64,000 nucleotides of DNA from Lysobacteraceae bacterium (lineage in GTDB: Bacteria; Pseudomonadota; Gammaproteobacteria; Xanthomonadales; Xanthomonadaceae). How positions within the stretch are numbered: the stretch's first letter is position 1; each line of letters begins with the position of its first letter. Position numbers and translations under genes: made by a program. Location: the NCBI GenBank assembly GCA_003241895.1, contig QBLY01000008.1, positions 1 to 64,000 on the forward strand, read 5' to 3'. The notes below the pieces were generated by a model. It was not told where the DNA came from. It saw only the letters and a list, made by a program, of their open reading frames with translations, and made no database searches. This document shows positions 1-8,917 of the stretch, in pieces.

Positions 1-2271
1 GTCCCATCCCCCACCCCGGACCCGATCCGGATCCCGGCCCCGGCCCAGGCCACGACGCTGGATTCGGCCGGCAGGCCTTCGGGGCAGGACCCAGCCGCTG
101 CAAGCGCGGCATCGCTGCCCAGCCCCCGCGTGCTGCTGGTGGATGGCGACGACCGCAGCCGCCATCGGCTCAAGGAACTGCTCGAACGCCAGGGTTTCCA
201 AACCGTCTGCACCCGCCATCTGGACGACGCCCTGGCCAAAGCGCATGCCTGCGCGCCCGACCTGCTGCTGCTCGCCGCAGGTCCCGGCGGCATCAACAGG
301 CTGCCCGCCGGATGGGAGCACGACTCCTTTACCGCCGCCATCCCGGTCATGCTGGTGCTGCCGCGCCTGGACGCCCGTTCAAGGATCTGCGGTGTGCGCG
401 CCGGCGTGCAGGAATTCATTCGCCGGCCGGTGCATCCGCACGTTCTCGCAATGCGCATTCGCAACCTGGTCGAACTCAACCAGCTGCGCACGATCCCGCG
501 CGGGTCGCCTGCCGCCGTCACATCCGCGGTGCGCCACAGCAACAGTGAACTCGAGCGTTTCCGCAGCGCGATGGACGGCGCCGCCGATGCCATCTTCCTC
601 ATCAGCCGCGCCACGATGCGGTTCGTCGAGGTCAACCAGACCGCCTGCACCTTGCTCGGCTACACCCGCGAGGAACTGTTCGACATCGAGCCGGCCATGC
701 TCTGGCCCGTATCCGGCCCGTCGCTCGAACTGGACTTCGATGCCATCATCGACTCGCGTAGCGATATCCCGCCCTTGGACGTATGCATGCGCCACAAGGA
801 CGGCGCGATGCTGGACGTGGAGATCCACCAGCAGGCCCAGCGCTGGGGCGAGGAGTGGCTGGTGGTCGGCATCGCGCGGGACATCACCGAGCGCAAGCAG
901 TCCGAAAGGAACCTGCACCAACTGGCCCACTACGACGCATTGACCGGCCTGCCCAACCGAGCACTCTTCTATTCCACCCTAGAACGCACGCTGGCACAGG
1001 CCTTGACGCGCGGCTGGGGCGTGGCGGTGATGTTCATCGACCTGGACAACTTCAAGACCGTCAACGACACGCTGGGGCACGCCATCGGCGATGAGCTGCT
1101 GAGCCAGTTCGGCAATCGCCTGGTCCGCTGCGTTCGCACCCGCGACGTGATCGGGCGCCTGGGCGGCGACGAGTTCGCGCTGATCCTGGTCATGGACGAC
1201 TGCCGGCAGGGCGCGTCGCTTGTGGCCTGCAAGGTTCGCGCCGCGCTGCAGGCACCGTTCAGGCTGATGGGGCACGACGTCAACGTGACCGCCAGCATCG
1301 GCATCACCATCCACCCCGACGACAGCAGCGACTCCACCACCCTGCTGCGCTACGCCGACATGGCGATGTACCGTGCGAAACAGTCCGGTCGCGACGGCGC
1401 GTGTTTCTTCACCGCACAGATGAACGTGGACCTGGTGGCGCGCATGGACCTGGAGCACGCCCTGCGCGCCGCAGTGGAAAACGGCGAGTTCGTGCTGCAC
1501 TACCAGCCCAAGCTGGCCCTGACGGACGACCACATCACGGGCCTGGAAGCCCTGCTGCGCTGGCAGCGGCCGGGCCACGGCCTGGTCGGTCCGCGCGATT
1601 TCGTGACGGTGCTGGAGGAAAACGGACTGATCGTGCCCGTGGGCCGGATGGTCATCCAGGCGGCCTGCCGCCAGATCGCGCTCTGGCTGCAGTCCTCGGT
1701 CGGGCCGGTGAACGTCGCGGTCAACATCTCCGGGCGCCATTTCGTGGACGGCAACCTGGCCGACGACGTGCGCCAGGCCTTGGACGACACCGGCATACCC
1801 GCCCATCTGCTCGAACTGGAGCTGACCGAAAGCTCGCTGATGGAGAATACCGAACGCACCATCGCTACGCTCAACGAGATCAAGGCGATGGGCATCTGCA
1901 TCACCATCGACGACTTCGGCACCGGCTATTCCAGCCTGGCCTACCTGCGCCGCTTCCCGATCGACAAGCTCAAGATCGACATCGCCTTCATCCGCGACAT
2001 CGCCACCAGCCAAGACGACGCAACCATCGCGCTGGCCATCATCTCGATGGCCCACAGCCTCAAGCTGACCGTGATCGCCGAGGGCGTCGAGACGATGGAC
2101 CAGCTGATGTACCTGCATCGCCACCGCTGCGACCAGATCCAGGGCTATCTTTTCAGCCGGCCCCTGCCTGCGCCGGAGATGGAGTGGATGCTGCTCGACC
2201 GGGCACGGGCGCGCGTGCCCACGCCGCTGCAGTTGGCCCTTGACCAGCAGTTCCAGCAGACGCCCGGCTAG
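1..2271 (+). CDS. REC-PAS-GGDEF-EAL cyclic-di-GMP signalling protein (5' end outside window)
   Basis: Predicted to make and/or break cyclic di-GMP. The frame is open to base 1 with a Pro/Ala-rich stretch before the receiver. The only in-window start, GTG at 130, has no Shine-Dalgarno and sits at the edge of the first receiver strand, so the true start probably lies upstream. Counting from 130: a receiver-like domain (about 1-125) begins VDGDD, but the usual phospho-Asp position reads LLLLAAGPGG and the usual Lys is Arg (RRPV), so it looks degenerate. A PAS domain follows (about 140-255), then GGDEF (about 265-430) with intact RLGGDEF and an RxxD inhibitory site (RTRD) five residues before it. 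A C-terminal EAL domain (about 440-690) has EALLRW and DDFGTGYSS. Both catalytic domains look intact; which activity dominates cannot be told. Confidence 0.9.
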   Translation, partial: VPSPTPDPIRIPAPAQATTLDSAGRPSGQDPAAASAASLPSPRVLLVDGDDRSRHRLKELLERQGFQTVCTRHLDDALAKAHACAPDLLLLAAGPGGINRLPAGWEHDSFTAAIPVMLVLPRLDARSRICGVRAGVQEFIRRPVHPHVLAMRIRNLVELNQLRTIPRGSPAAVTSAVRHSNSELERFRSAMDGAADAIFLISRATMRFVEVNQTACTLLGYTREELFDIEPAMLWPVSGPSLELDFDAIIDSRSDIPPLDVCMRHKDGAMLDVEIHQQAQRWGEEWLVVGIARDITERKQSERNLHQLAHYDALTGLPNRALFYSTLERTLAQALTRGWGVAVMFIDLDNFKTVNDTLGHAIGDELLSQFGNRLVRCVRTRDVIGRLGGDEFALILVMDDCRQGASLVACKVRAALQAPFRLMGHDVNVTASIGITIHPDDSSDSTTLLRYADMAMYRAKQSGRDGACFFTAQMNVDLVARMDLEHALRAAVENGEFVLHYQPKLALTDDHITGLEALLRWQRPGHGLVGPRDFVTVLEENGLIVPVGRMVIQAACRQIALWLQSSVGPVNVAVNISGRHFVDGNLADDVRQALDDTGIPAHLLELELTESSLMENTERTIATLNEIKAMGICITIDDFGTGYSSLAYLRRFPIDKLKIDIAFIRDIATSQDDATIALAIISMAHSLKLTVIAEGVETMDQLMYLHRHRCDQIQGYLFSRPLPAPEMEWMLLDRARARVPTPLQLALDQQFQQTPG

Positions 2272-2401
2272 ATCTCCCGGAGCGCGGAATTCCTACCCCG
2301 CGGGGCGGCTTCCGCCGGACGGCGCGCCAAAGACGCCACGGTAGCTTTGACCTGCCGGCACACACGCTGCCGGCCACCGTCATCACTTCCGAGGAACCAC
2401 C

Positions 2402-2806
2402 ATGAGAATCGGTTTCGCCACCCTGCTCGCCGCACTCGCGCTGCTCTCGGCGTTCGCGCCCTCGCCTGCACGCGCCCAGGCTCCGATCGACTGCAGCAAC
2501 GGCTGCTACATCGTCACCTGCAACACCCAGCTGTGCACGCTGTGGCGCTGCGACTCGACCGGATGTACCTACGTCACCGGCTGGGATCGCCAGGTCGTCG
2601 AAGGCCCGATGGCGGCGGGCCGCGCCGCCAAGGCACCGGCACCGGGACCGGAGGTGGCCTACGCCACGGTGTGCCCGCCCGGGAAGCGCTGCGACCTGTA
2701 CGAAATCTCGACCACCGAGGCGTTGCGGCTGGGCTCGTTCGACAACGTGGCCGACCTGGTGAACTACCGTGAGTCCATGCGCGGCGAAGCCGTTCGCCAG
2801 AAGTGA
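2402..2806 (+). CDS. Small exported cysteine-rich protein of unknown function
   Basis: 134 residues. An N-terminal signal peptide (MRIGFATLLAALALLSAF... ending in ARAQA) is clear, giving a mature protein of about 109 residues in the periplasm or outside. The mature part has eight Cys, six of them clustered in the first 35 residues (DCSNGC, CNTQLC, CDSTGC) plus CPPGKRC, suggesting disulfides. The start is supported by an AGGA about 8 bases upstream. It lies 130 bp after the GGDEF-EAL gene and converges on msrA with a hairpin between. I do not recognise the family. Confidence 0.75.
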   Translation: MRIGFATLLAALALLSAFAPSPARAQAPIDCSNGCYIVTCNTQLCTLWRCDSTGCTYVTGWDRQVVEGPMAAGRAAKAPAPGPEVAYATVCPPGKRCDLYEISTTEALRLGSFDNVADLVNYRESMRGEAVRQK

Positions 2807-2813
2807 TCTGCCG

Positions 2814-2848
2814 TTGCGGGCAGGCAGGCAGACGCCGCCTGCCCGCAA
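2814..2848. terminator. Hairpin between convergent genes
   Basis: Perfect 12-bp stem TTGCGGGCAGGC / GCCTGCCCGCAA with an 11-nt loop, placed exactly between the convergent Cys-rich gene and msrA. It lacks a strong T run, so it is a likely but not certain bidirectional terminator. Confidence 0.6.
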
Positions 2849-2854
2849 GCCCGG

Positions 2855-3481
2855 CTATTTGAGTTTGTCGGGGAAGGCACTCAGCAGCTTGGCCACCTTG
2901 GGCAGCGAGACGAACTGGATATAGGGCTGGCCCGGATTCTTCGCCGCGTAGTCGTGGTGGTAGGCCTCGGCCACGAAGAAAGTGTCCAGCGGCTCGACCG
3001 TGGTGGCCAAAGGCGAAGCGAACACGTTCGCCGCCGTCAGCTGGTCCATGTACGTCGCGGCCACCTCGCGCTGGGCTTCATCGGCCGGGAACAGCGCCGA
3101 TCGGTACTGGGTGCCGACGTCGTTGCCCTGGCGGTCCTTCTGGGTCGGGTCGTGTGCCACCGCGAAGAACACCTTGAGCAGCTGGCCGTAGCTGATGCGT
3201 GCCGGGTCGTAGAGAATGCGGATGACCTCGGCGTGGCCGGTGCGGCCGCCGCAGACCTGCTTGTAGTCGGCGGTGTCGGCGCTGCCGCCGGCATAGCCGG
3301 GCTGCACCTCGGTCACCCCTTCAAGCCTGCGGAACACCGCCTCGGTGCACCAGAAGCAGCCGCCGCCCAGGATCGCATCGCCGCGATCGCTGGCCGTGGG
3401 TACGTCCAGCGCCGGGTCGGGCACCTGGCTGGCCGGCACGCGCAGGCCAAGACCGGGGATGTCACAGGAAGGATTCGGCAT
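2855..3481 (-). CDS. msrA: Peptide-methionine (S)-S-oxide reductase MsrA
   Basis: 208 residues, normal for MsrA. It repairs oxidised methionine (S-epimer) in proteins. The catalytic motif [18 protein letters not shown] lies near residues 40-57, followed by GYAGG and, later, GHAEV and a GTQYRSALF segment, all typical of the family. The second Cys of FWC and a CGG Cys further on could act in resolving. There is no export signal; the N-terminal 35 residues are an extension before the domain. The preceding acyltransferase gene is on the same strand 86 bp upstream, so co-transcription is possible. Confidence 0.93.
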   Translation of the reverse strand: MPNPSCDIPGLGLRVPASQVPDPALDVPTASDRGDAILGGGCFWCTEAVFRRLEGVTEVQPGYAGGSADTADYKQVCGGRTGHAEVIRILYDPARISYGQLLKVFFAVAHDPTQKDRQGNDVGTQYRSALFPADEAQREVAATYMDQLTAANVFASPLATTVEPLDTFFVAEAYHHDYAAKNPGQPYIQFVSLPKVAKLLSAFPDKLK

Positions 3482-3566
3482 GGGGGCCTCCGGAAAGAAT
3501 TTCCACTATCCGCGAAGCCGTGCAAAGCGGGCGCGAAGATGCGTCGGCGAAACGCCGGCGCCGGGC

Positions 3567-5021
3567 TCAGTCGCTGGCGTCCATCAGCGCCTCGGCGGCC
3601 TCGGAGCAGAACGGGCCTTCCCAGCGCGCCATCAGCGCCAGGTAAAGCAGCTTCTCGAACTCCGGGCGGAAGCGACGGATCACCGAATCCGGGTCGGGCA
3701 TCAGCTTGGCGTCGGCAATCAGGCCGAAGTGCACCGCGCCGTTGTAGCTCAGGATCGAGATGCCCAGGCCGATCGAGCCGGTCTGCGGCACCCAGAACAT
3801 CATGTCGGTGATCTTGCGGCCGCCCAGGTACAGCGGCATCTGCGGACCGGGCACGTTGGTGGCCACGGCCGAGGCCTTGCGGCTGAACATCTCCAGCGCG
3901 AACGCCTGTACCGGCGGCGGCGCCATGCCCACGGCGGCCAGCGCGCCAAAGGTGGCCACGGCCTGGCGCGACTTGCGCAGCACCTTCATGCACGCCGCCA
4001 CTCGCTCCAGCCGCCGCATCGGATTGGCCTCGCCCACCGGCAGCTCCAGGAACACCAGCCCGAAATGGTTGCCCAGCTGCTTGGCGTGCTCCAGCGGGCG
4101 CAGGTTCACCGGCACCGTGGCGCGCAGGGTGATGCCTTCCAGGTGTTCGCCGCGCTCGAGCATGTAGCTGCGCAGGGCGCCGCTGGCCGAGGCCAGCAGC
4201 AGGTCGTTGACGGTGCAGCCCAGGGCGCGGCTCACCGACTTCACCTCGTCCAGGTCGAGCTTTTCGGCCCAGGCCACCCGCTTGCTGACGCCCAGCCGGC
4301 CCTTGAGCACGGTGTCCGGGTCGTCGGGCAGGGCCAGCGCCATGCCCACTTCCTTGGCGATGTCCACGCCTTCGCTGGCCAGCATCGCGGCCAGCGTGGG
4401 GTCGCGGTAGAAGTCCATGCCCTTCTCGATCATCTTGCCGCCCAGCTGCATGTAGCGGTCGATGGCGCCGACGCGCTGGGCCACCGGGGCGTGTTCGTCC
4501 CTCTTGAGCCAGCGCTTGGCCAGCGCCGCCTTGCGCTTGTTGTCTTCCCCCATTTCGGTCATGGACAGGATGACCTGCACGAGCGCCATGCCGTCGGCGT
4601 AGCAGTGGTGGATGCGGGTGATCAGCGCCGAACCGCCACCGAACTTTTCAACCAGGTGGAATTGCCACAGCGGCTTGGTCTTGTCGAGCGGCGTCGAGGC
4701 CATCTGGCTGGTCAGGCGCTCAAGCTCCTTCTTCGCGCCGCGGCCCGGCAGCGCGGTAAGCCGGATGTGCCAGTCGATGTCGAAGTCCTGGTCGTCCTGC
4801 CAGAACGCACCCGTCGGCGTGTCAACCGCCTTCTGCCGGAAGCGCGGATAGGACAGGAACTTGGACTCGATGACCTTGCGCAGGGTTTTGATGTCCAGCG
4901 GCGATTCGAACATCATCACGCCGGTGATCATCATCAGGTTGGTGGGCCGCTCCATCCTCAGCCACGCGGTGTCCACGCGCGACATCGGCGACTTGCGGAT
5001 CCTTGCACGTGCCTCGGCCAT
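3567..5021 (-). CDS. WS/DGAT-type wax ester synthase / acyl-CoA:diacylglycerol acyltransferase
   Basis: 484 residues, the usual length for bacterial WS/DGAT enzymes, which join an acyl-CoA to a fatty alcohol or diacylglycerol for storage lipid. The hallmark HHxxxDG active site is present as IHHCYADGMALV (about residue 130-141). The C-terminal half has the family's NVPGPQMPLYLGG segment. The N-terminus (MSRVDTAWLRMERPTNLM) matches the conserved start of the family, so MSRVDT twelve residues in is an alternative start. It lies 48 bp downstream of phrB on the same strand. Substrate preference cannot be read from sequence. Confidence 0.88.
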   Translation of the reverse strand: MAEARARIRKSPMSRVDTAWLRMERPTNLMMITGVMMFESPLDIKTLRKVIESKFLSYPRFRQKAVDTPTGAFWQDDQDFDIDWHIRLTALPGRGAKKELERLTSQMASTPLDKTKPLWQFHLVEKFGGGSALITRIHHCYADGMALVQVILSMTEMGEDNKRKAALAKRWLKRDEHAPVAQRVGAIDRYMQLGGKMIEKGMDFYRDPTLAAMLASEGVDIAKEVGMALALPDDPDTVLKGRLGVSKRVAWAEKLDLDEVKSVSRALGCTVNDLLLASASGALRSYMLERGEHLEGITLRATVPVNLRPLEHAKQLGNHFGLVFLELPVGEANPMRRLERVAACMKVLRKSRQAVATFGALAAVGMAPPPVQAFALEMFSRKASAVATNVPGPQMPLYLGGRKITDMMFWVPQTGSIGLGISILSYNGAVHFGLIADAKLMPDPDSVIRRFRPEFEKLLYLALMARWEGPFCSEAAEALMDASD

Positions 5022-5069
5022 AACCCCTCCCCGAACAGCGGTCAGGATGGCCCCTGCGCAGCGCAGGCG

Positions 5070-6518
5070 TCAACGCTCGGTGGGCGGCTTGGTCTTCGGG
5101 CCCGAATAGGCCTCCAACGCGGCCTCGCGGCTGGCCTTTAGGTCAACGATCGGGCGCAGGGGGTAATCGGGTGCCAAACGGCGCAGCAGCTCGGGCTGCT
5201 CCCACGGCGCCGCGAGCGCGTCATCGGGCAGCTTGGCCAGCTCCGGCACCCAGCGCCGGATGTACTTGCCGGAGGCGTCGAACTTCTGCGCCTGGGCGAT
5301 AGGGCTGAAGATGCGGAAGTAAGGCGCGGCGTCGGCCCCGGTGCCGGCGGTCCACTGCCAGCCCTGGGTGTTGTTGGGCAGATCGGCGTCCAGCAGCGTG
5401 TCCCAGAACCAGTCGGCGCCGTGCTTCCAGTGGTAGCGCAGGTTCTTGGTGAGGAAACTGCCCACCACCATGCGCAGCCGGTTGTGCATCCAGCCGGTGT
5501 GCCAGAGCTCGCGCATGCCGGCGTCCACGATGGGTACGCCGGTGCGGCCGCGCTGCCAGGCCGCCAGGTGCACGGGGTCGGGCGTGGCCCAGCGGAACTC
5601 CTCGAACTTGGGGTTGAGGTTTTCCTGGGCGGTGTGCGGGAAGTGATACAGCAGGTGATGGCTGAACTCGCGCCAGCCCAGTTCGCTGAGGAAATGGTCG
5701 ATGTCGGGCTGCACCGCGGCCGGCCACTGCCGGGCCATCACCGCCGACACGATGCGGCGCGGCGATATCTCGCCGAAATGCAGGTGCGGCGAAAGCTTCG
5801 ACGTGGCGATGCGGTCGGGGTAGTTGCGCTGCTCCTTGTAGCCGTTGGCGGCACCGTCCAGGAAGGCGTCCAACAGGTCCAGCGCGCCCGCTTCGCCCGG
5901 CTGCCAGTCGTCCCAGAAGCCGGCGTCCCAGCGCGGCTCGGGCACCTGCGGCTCAAGCTTGAGGTCCTCAACGCCCAGGCCGGCGAGCAGGGTGGGGATC
6001 TCGGGCAGGCGCGCCGGTGCTTCCGGTGGCGCCTTCGGGTCGAGTCGCTGGCGCGCGTTCTTCCAGAAAGGCGTAAAAACGCGATAGGGGTCGCCCTGCA
6101 GGGTTTCCACCGTCCACGGTTCCACCAGCAGCGCGGCGTTGTGGCTTTCCACCGTCAGGCCGCGCGACTTCAGGCCCTGCTTGATGCGGGTGTCGCGGGC
6201 GATCGACGCCGGTTCATACAGGCGATTCCAATGCAGCGCCTCGGCGCGGGTTTCGGCGATCAGTTTCTCGATCTCGGTCAGGCTGTCGCCGCGGCGGATG
6301 ATCAGGCGCGAGCCACGCGCACGCAGGTCGGCGTCCAGCGCCAGCAGTGAACGATGCAGCCAGGCCCGGCCGGCCGCGCCCGGCGCCCAAGGCGCCTCTT
6401 CGTCGGGCGCGTGCACGTACACCGGTACCGGCACGTGGCCGGCGCGCAGCGCGGCCTGAAGGGCCGGGTTGTCGTCCAGGCGCAGGTCGCGGCGGAACCA
6501 GATCAGGGCGTGGGACAT
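5070..6518 (-). CDS. phrB: Deoxyribodipyrimidine photolyase, class I CPD type
   Basis: 482 residues. Light-driven repair of cyclobutane pyrimidine dimers. The N-terminal alpha/beta photolyase domain opens with LIWFRRDLRLDDNPAL. The C-terminal FAD domain has LGWREFSHHLL, the VPIVDAGMRELWHTGWMHNRLR block, and TQGWQWTAGTGADAAPYFRIF, all diagnostic of class I photolyases. It sits 7 bp downstream of an SDR-family gene, itself 32 bp downstream of a second, Fe-S type photolyase, forming a light-repair cluster on the minus strand. Confidence 0.93.
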   Translation of the reverse strand: MSHALIWFRRDLRLDDNPALQAALRAGHVPVPVYVHAPDEEAPWAPGAAGRAWLHRSLLALDADLRARGSRLIIRRGDSLTEIEKLIAETRAEALHWNRLYEPASIARDTRIKQGLKSRGLTVESHNAALLVEPWTVETLQGDPYRVFTPFWKNARQRLDPKAPPEAPARLPEIPTLLAGLGVEDLKLEPQVPEPRWDAGFWDDWQPGEAGALDLLDAFLDGAANGYKEQRNYPDRIATSKLSPHLHFGEISPRRIVSAVMARQWPAAVQPDIDHFLSELGWREFSHHLLYHFPHTAQENLNPKFEEFRWATPDPVHLAAWQRGRTGVPIVDAGMRELWHTGWMHNRLRMVVGSFLTKNLRYHWKHGADWFWDTLLDADLPNNTQGWQWTAGTGADAAPYFRIFSPIAQAQKFDASGKYIRRWVPELAKLPDDALAAPWEQPELLRRLAPDYPLRPIVDLKASREAALEAYSGPKTKPPTER

Positions 6519-6525
6519 GGATGGC

Positions 6526-7266
6526 TCAGGCGGGTTTCACGTAGGGTCGCACCGCCTGGAAGCCGCCGTCGAGCCCGATCACCTGCCCGCTGACCCAGCC
6601 GGCCGCATCCGACAGCAGGAAGGCACCCAGCGCCGCCGCATCCCCGGCTTCGCCGTGGCGGCCGAGCGGGTACTGGCCGGCGATGGCCTTGGCGGCGGAC
6701 TCGTTGGAAAGCATGCGTTCGGTGGCGGGCGTGCGCATCAGGCCCGGTGCGATGGCGTTCACCCGCAGGCCGGCGCTGGAAAAGTCCGCCGCCAGCGACC
6801 GCACCAAGCCTTCCACACCCGCCTTGGCCATCGCGATCACCGCGTGGTTGGACACGCCGATGCCGGCCGCCACCGAACTGAAGAACAGCAGCGCGCCCGG
6901 CCGGTCGGACTTCTGCACCCGCGGCGCATAGGCCTTTGAAACGAAGAAGGCGCTGTCGAGGTTGGCCGCCATGCAGGCGCGGTACTGCACTTCGGTGGTG
7001 CGGCCTATCGGGGCGATCAGGATGGCGCCGGCGCAGTGGGCCACGGCATCGGGCGGGTGGCCGAAGGCCTCGGTGGCCTGTGCGATGGCCGCTTCGGCTC
7101 CGGCCTCGGTGGCGACGTCGGCTTCGATGGCCAGCTCACCGTCGGCAGGCTGGAGCTTGCCGGCATCGCGCGATACCAGGGCCAGGCGCCAGCCTTGCGA
7201 ACGCAGGGCATCGGCCAAGGCGGTGGCGACGCCGCCGGAGGCGCCGGTGATCAGACAGGTTTTCAT
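6526..7266 (-). CDS. Atypical SDR-family protein between two photolyases
   Basis: 246 residues with a Rossmann fold: TGASGGVATAL near residue 7 (a variant of TGxxxGxG), the acidic IEADV, HCAGA in place of NAG, and a C-terminal GQVIGLDGG. The Ser of the catalytic triad is in FFSSVAAG, but the YxxxK segment reads NHAVIAMAKAG: Lys is kept and the Tyr position is Ile. It probably binds NAD(P) but may not be a standard dehydrogenase. The tight spacing to phrB (7 bp) and the Fe-S photolyase (32 bp) suggests a role linked to DNA photorepair. The substrate is unknown. Confidence 0.82.
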   Translation of the reverse strand: MKTCLITGASGGVATALADALRSQGWRLALVSRDAGKLQPADGELAIEADVATEAGAEAAIAQATEAFGHPPDAVAHCAGAILIAPIGRTTEVQYRACMAANLDSAFFVSKAYAPRVQKSDRPGALLFFSSVAAGIGVSNHAVIAMAKAGVEGLVRSLAADFSSAGLRVNAIAPGLMRTPATERMLSNESAAKAIAGQYPLGRHGEAGDAAALGAFLLSDAAGWVSGQVIGLDGGFQAVRPYVKPA

Positions 7267-7298
7267 CGGTTTTCCGCAGGCTGGGACAGACCGTCAGA

Positions 7299-8870
7299 TT
7301 AGCCGCCCACCCCGTGTGGCGGCCGTGAATCCGGCACCAGCGACGCGCGCAGCTCGGCGGCCTGGGCGCGAATGCGGGCCACTTCGTCGGCCGGCTTGCG
7401 GCCCAGGTTCTTCCACTGCAGCGCCGTGCGCGGATGCTTTGCGAACCGGGCCTCGTGCTGGGCCAGGAAATCCCAGTACAGCGTGGTGTACGGGCAGGCG
7501 TCGGGCCCCACCGACACCTCGGGCTTGAAGCGGCACCCGGCGCAGTGGTTGGACATCTTCTTGATGTAGTTGCCCGACGCCGCGTAGGGCTTGCTGACCA
7601 TGCGGCCGCCGTCGGCGTACTGGCTCATGCCCAGGACGTTGGGCAGTTCCACCCACTCCACGGCGTCCACGTACACGGCCAGGTACCAGGCGTGCACCTC
7701 GCGCGGCCGCACGCCCAGCAGCAGCGCGAACAGCCCTGTCACCATCAGTCGCTGGATGTGATGGGCGTAGCCGTGGTCAAGCGTCTGGCGCAGCGCGTCG
7801 CGCAGGCAGGCCATCTCGGTGTCGGCGGTCCAGTAGAACGCCGGTAGCGGTGCCTGCGCGTCCAGCGAATTGTCGTCCAGGAAGCCGGGCATGCGCTGCC
7901 AGTAGACGCCGCGTACGTATTCACGCCAGCCCAGGATCTGGCGCACGAAGCCTTCCACCGCTTCGATCGGCGCCCTGCCCTCGCGCCATTCGCGCACTGC
8001 GGCGTCCACCACCATGCGCGGCGACAGCAGCTTGAGGTTCATCGCCGCCGACAGGCGCGAGTGGTAAAGCCAGGGCTCGCCTTCCCACAGCGCGTCCTGG
8101 TAGCGGCCGAACAGCGGCAGCCGGTGCGCGACGAAATCGTCCAGCGCCTCGCGCGCCTGCGCCGCATCCAGCGGCCAGTCGAAGCTGTCGAGCCGGCCGG
8201 GATGGCTGGCGAAGCGGGTACGCACCAACGCGATCACTTCGCGCGTGGTGGCGTCGGGCGCAAACGCGCGCGGCGCCGGCAGCAGGCCGGGCCCGGCGCG
8301 GCCGAAACTGCCGCGGTTGTCCTGGTCGAAGTTCCACTGCCCGCCCACCGGCTGGCCGCCTTCCATCAGCACGCCTTCGCGCTTGCGCAGCCAGCGGTAG
8401 AAGAACTCCAGGCGGTATTCCTTGCGCGTGCCGGCCCAGTCGGCGAAGTCATCGGCGTCGCAGTAGAAATGCCGGTCCGGGTATGGAATCCAGGGCACGC
8501 CGGCCTGCGCACATGTTTCCGGCAGCGACTGCGCCAAGCGCCATTCGCCCGGTTTCACCGCGATCAGCTTGGCGGGCTTGAGCGCGGCCAGGTCGGCCGC
8601 CAGGGCCGCTTCCAGCGTGGGAAAGGCGTGCTCGTCCATGGCGCGGTAGTGCACCGTCCAGCCACGCACCCGCAGCGCGTCGCGGAAGTGGCGCATGGCC
8701 GCCAGGAAGATGGCGATGCGCGGCTGGGTGCTCCAGACCTGGGTGGCTTCGTGGCCGACCTCGGCCATCCACACCGCATCGCACGCAGGATCGAAGTCGT
8801 CGAACACGGAGGATTCGGCGTCGAGCTGGTCACCCAGGACCAGTACCAGGTGGCGGAGGGAGGCGGTCAT
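7299..8870 (-). CDS. Cryptochrome/photolyase family protein, Fe-S bacterial type (PhrB/CryB-like)
   Basis: 523 residues from the ATG at 8870 (MTASLRHLVLVLGDQLDAESS); the 947-aa ORF in the track is an upstream read-through of another frame. This family (Fe-S bacterial cryptochromes and photolyases, including (6-4) photolyases) carries a [4Fe-4S] cluster. All four cluster Cys are visible: one in TEMACLRD, then 88 residues later NHCAGC, and 13 further DACPY, giving the spacing C-88-C-3-C-13-C. The FAD domain includes RQILGWREYVRGVYW and ALLLGVRPREVHAWYL. It is probably a 6-4 photoproduct repair enzyme complementing the adjacent CPD photolyase. Confidence 0.9.
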   Translation of the reverse strand: MTASLRHLVLVLGDQLDAESSVFDDFDPACDAVWMAEVGHEATQVWSTQPRIAIFLAAMRHFRDALRVRGWTVHYRAMDEHAFPTLEAALAADLAALKPAKLIAVKPGEWRLAQSLPETCAQAGVPWIPYPDRHFYCDADDFADWAGTRKEYRLEFFYRWLRKREGVLMEGGQPVGGQWNFDQDNRGSFGRAGPGLLPAPRAFAPDATTREVIALVRTRFASHPGRLDSFDWPLDAAQAREALDDFVAHRLPLFGRYQDALWEGEPWLYHSRLSAAMNLKLLSPRMVVDAAVREWREGRAPIEAVEGFVRQILGWREYVRGVYWQRMPGFLDDNSLDAQAPLPAFYWTADTEMACLRDALRQTLDHGYAHHIQRLMVTGLFALLLGVRPREVHAWYLAVYVDAVEWVELPNVLGMSQYADGGRMVSKPYAASGNYIKKMSNHCAGCRFKPEVSVGPDACPYTTLYWDFLAQHEARFAKHPRTALQWKNLGRKPADEVARIRAQAAELRASLVPDSRPPHGVGG

Positions 8871-8917
8871 GCGACTAGTCTGTAACCGTTCGCGTGCAGG
8901 GAATGGATACGGCGGGC

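Noticed and set aside
979-2124. Long antisense ORF inside the GGDEF-EAL gene
   Set aside because: Shadow of a high-GC gene; composition is His/Val/Gln/Gly-rich with no motif.
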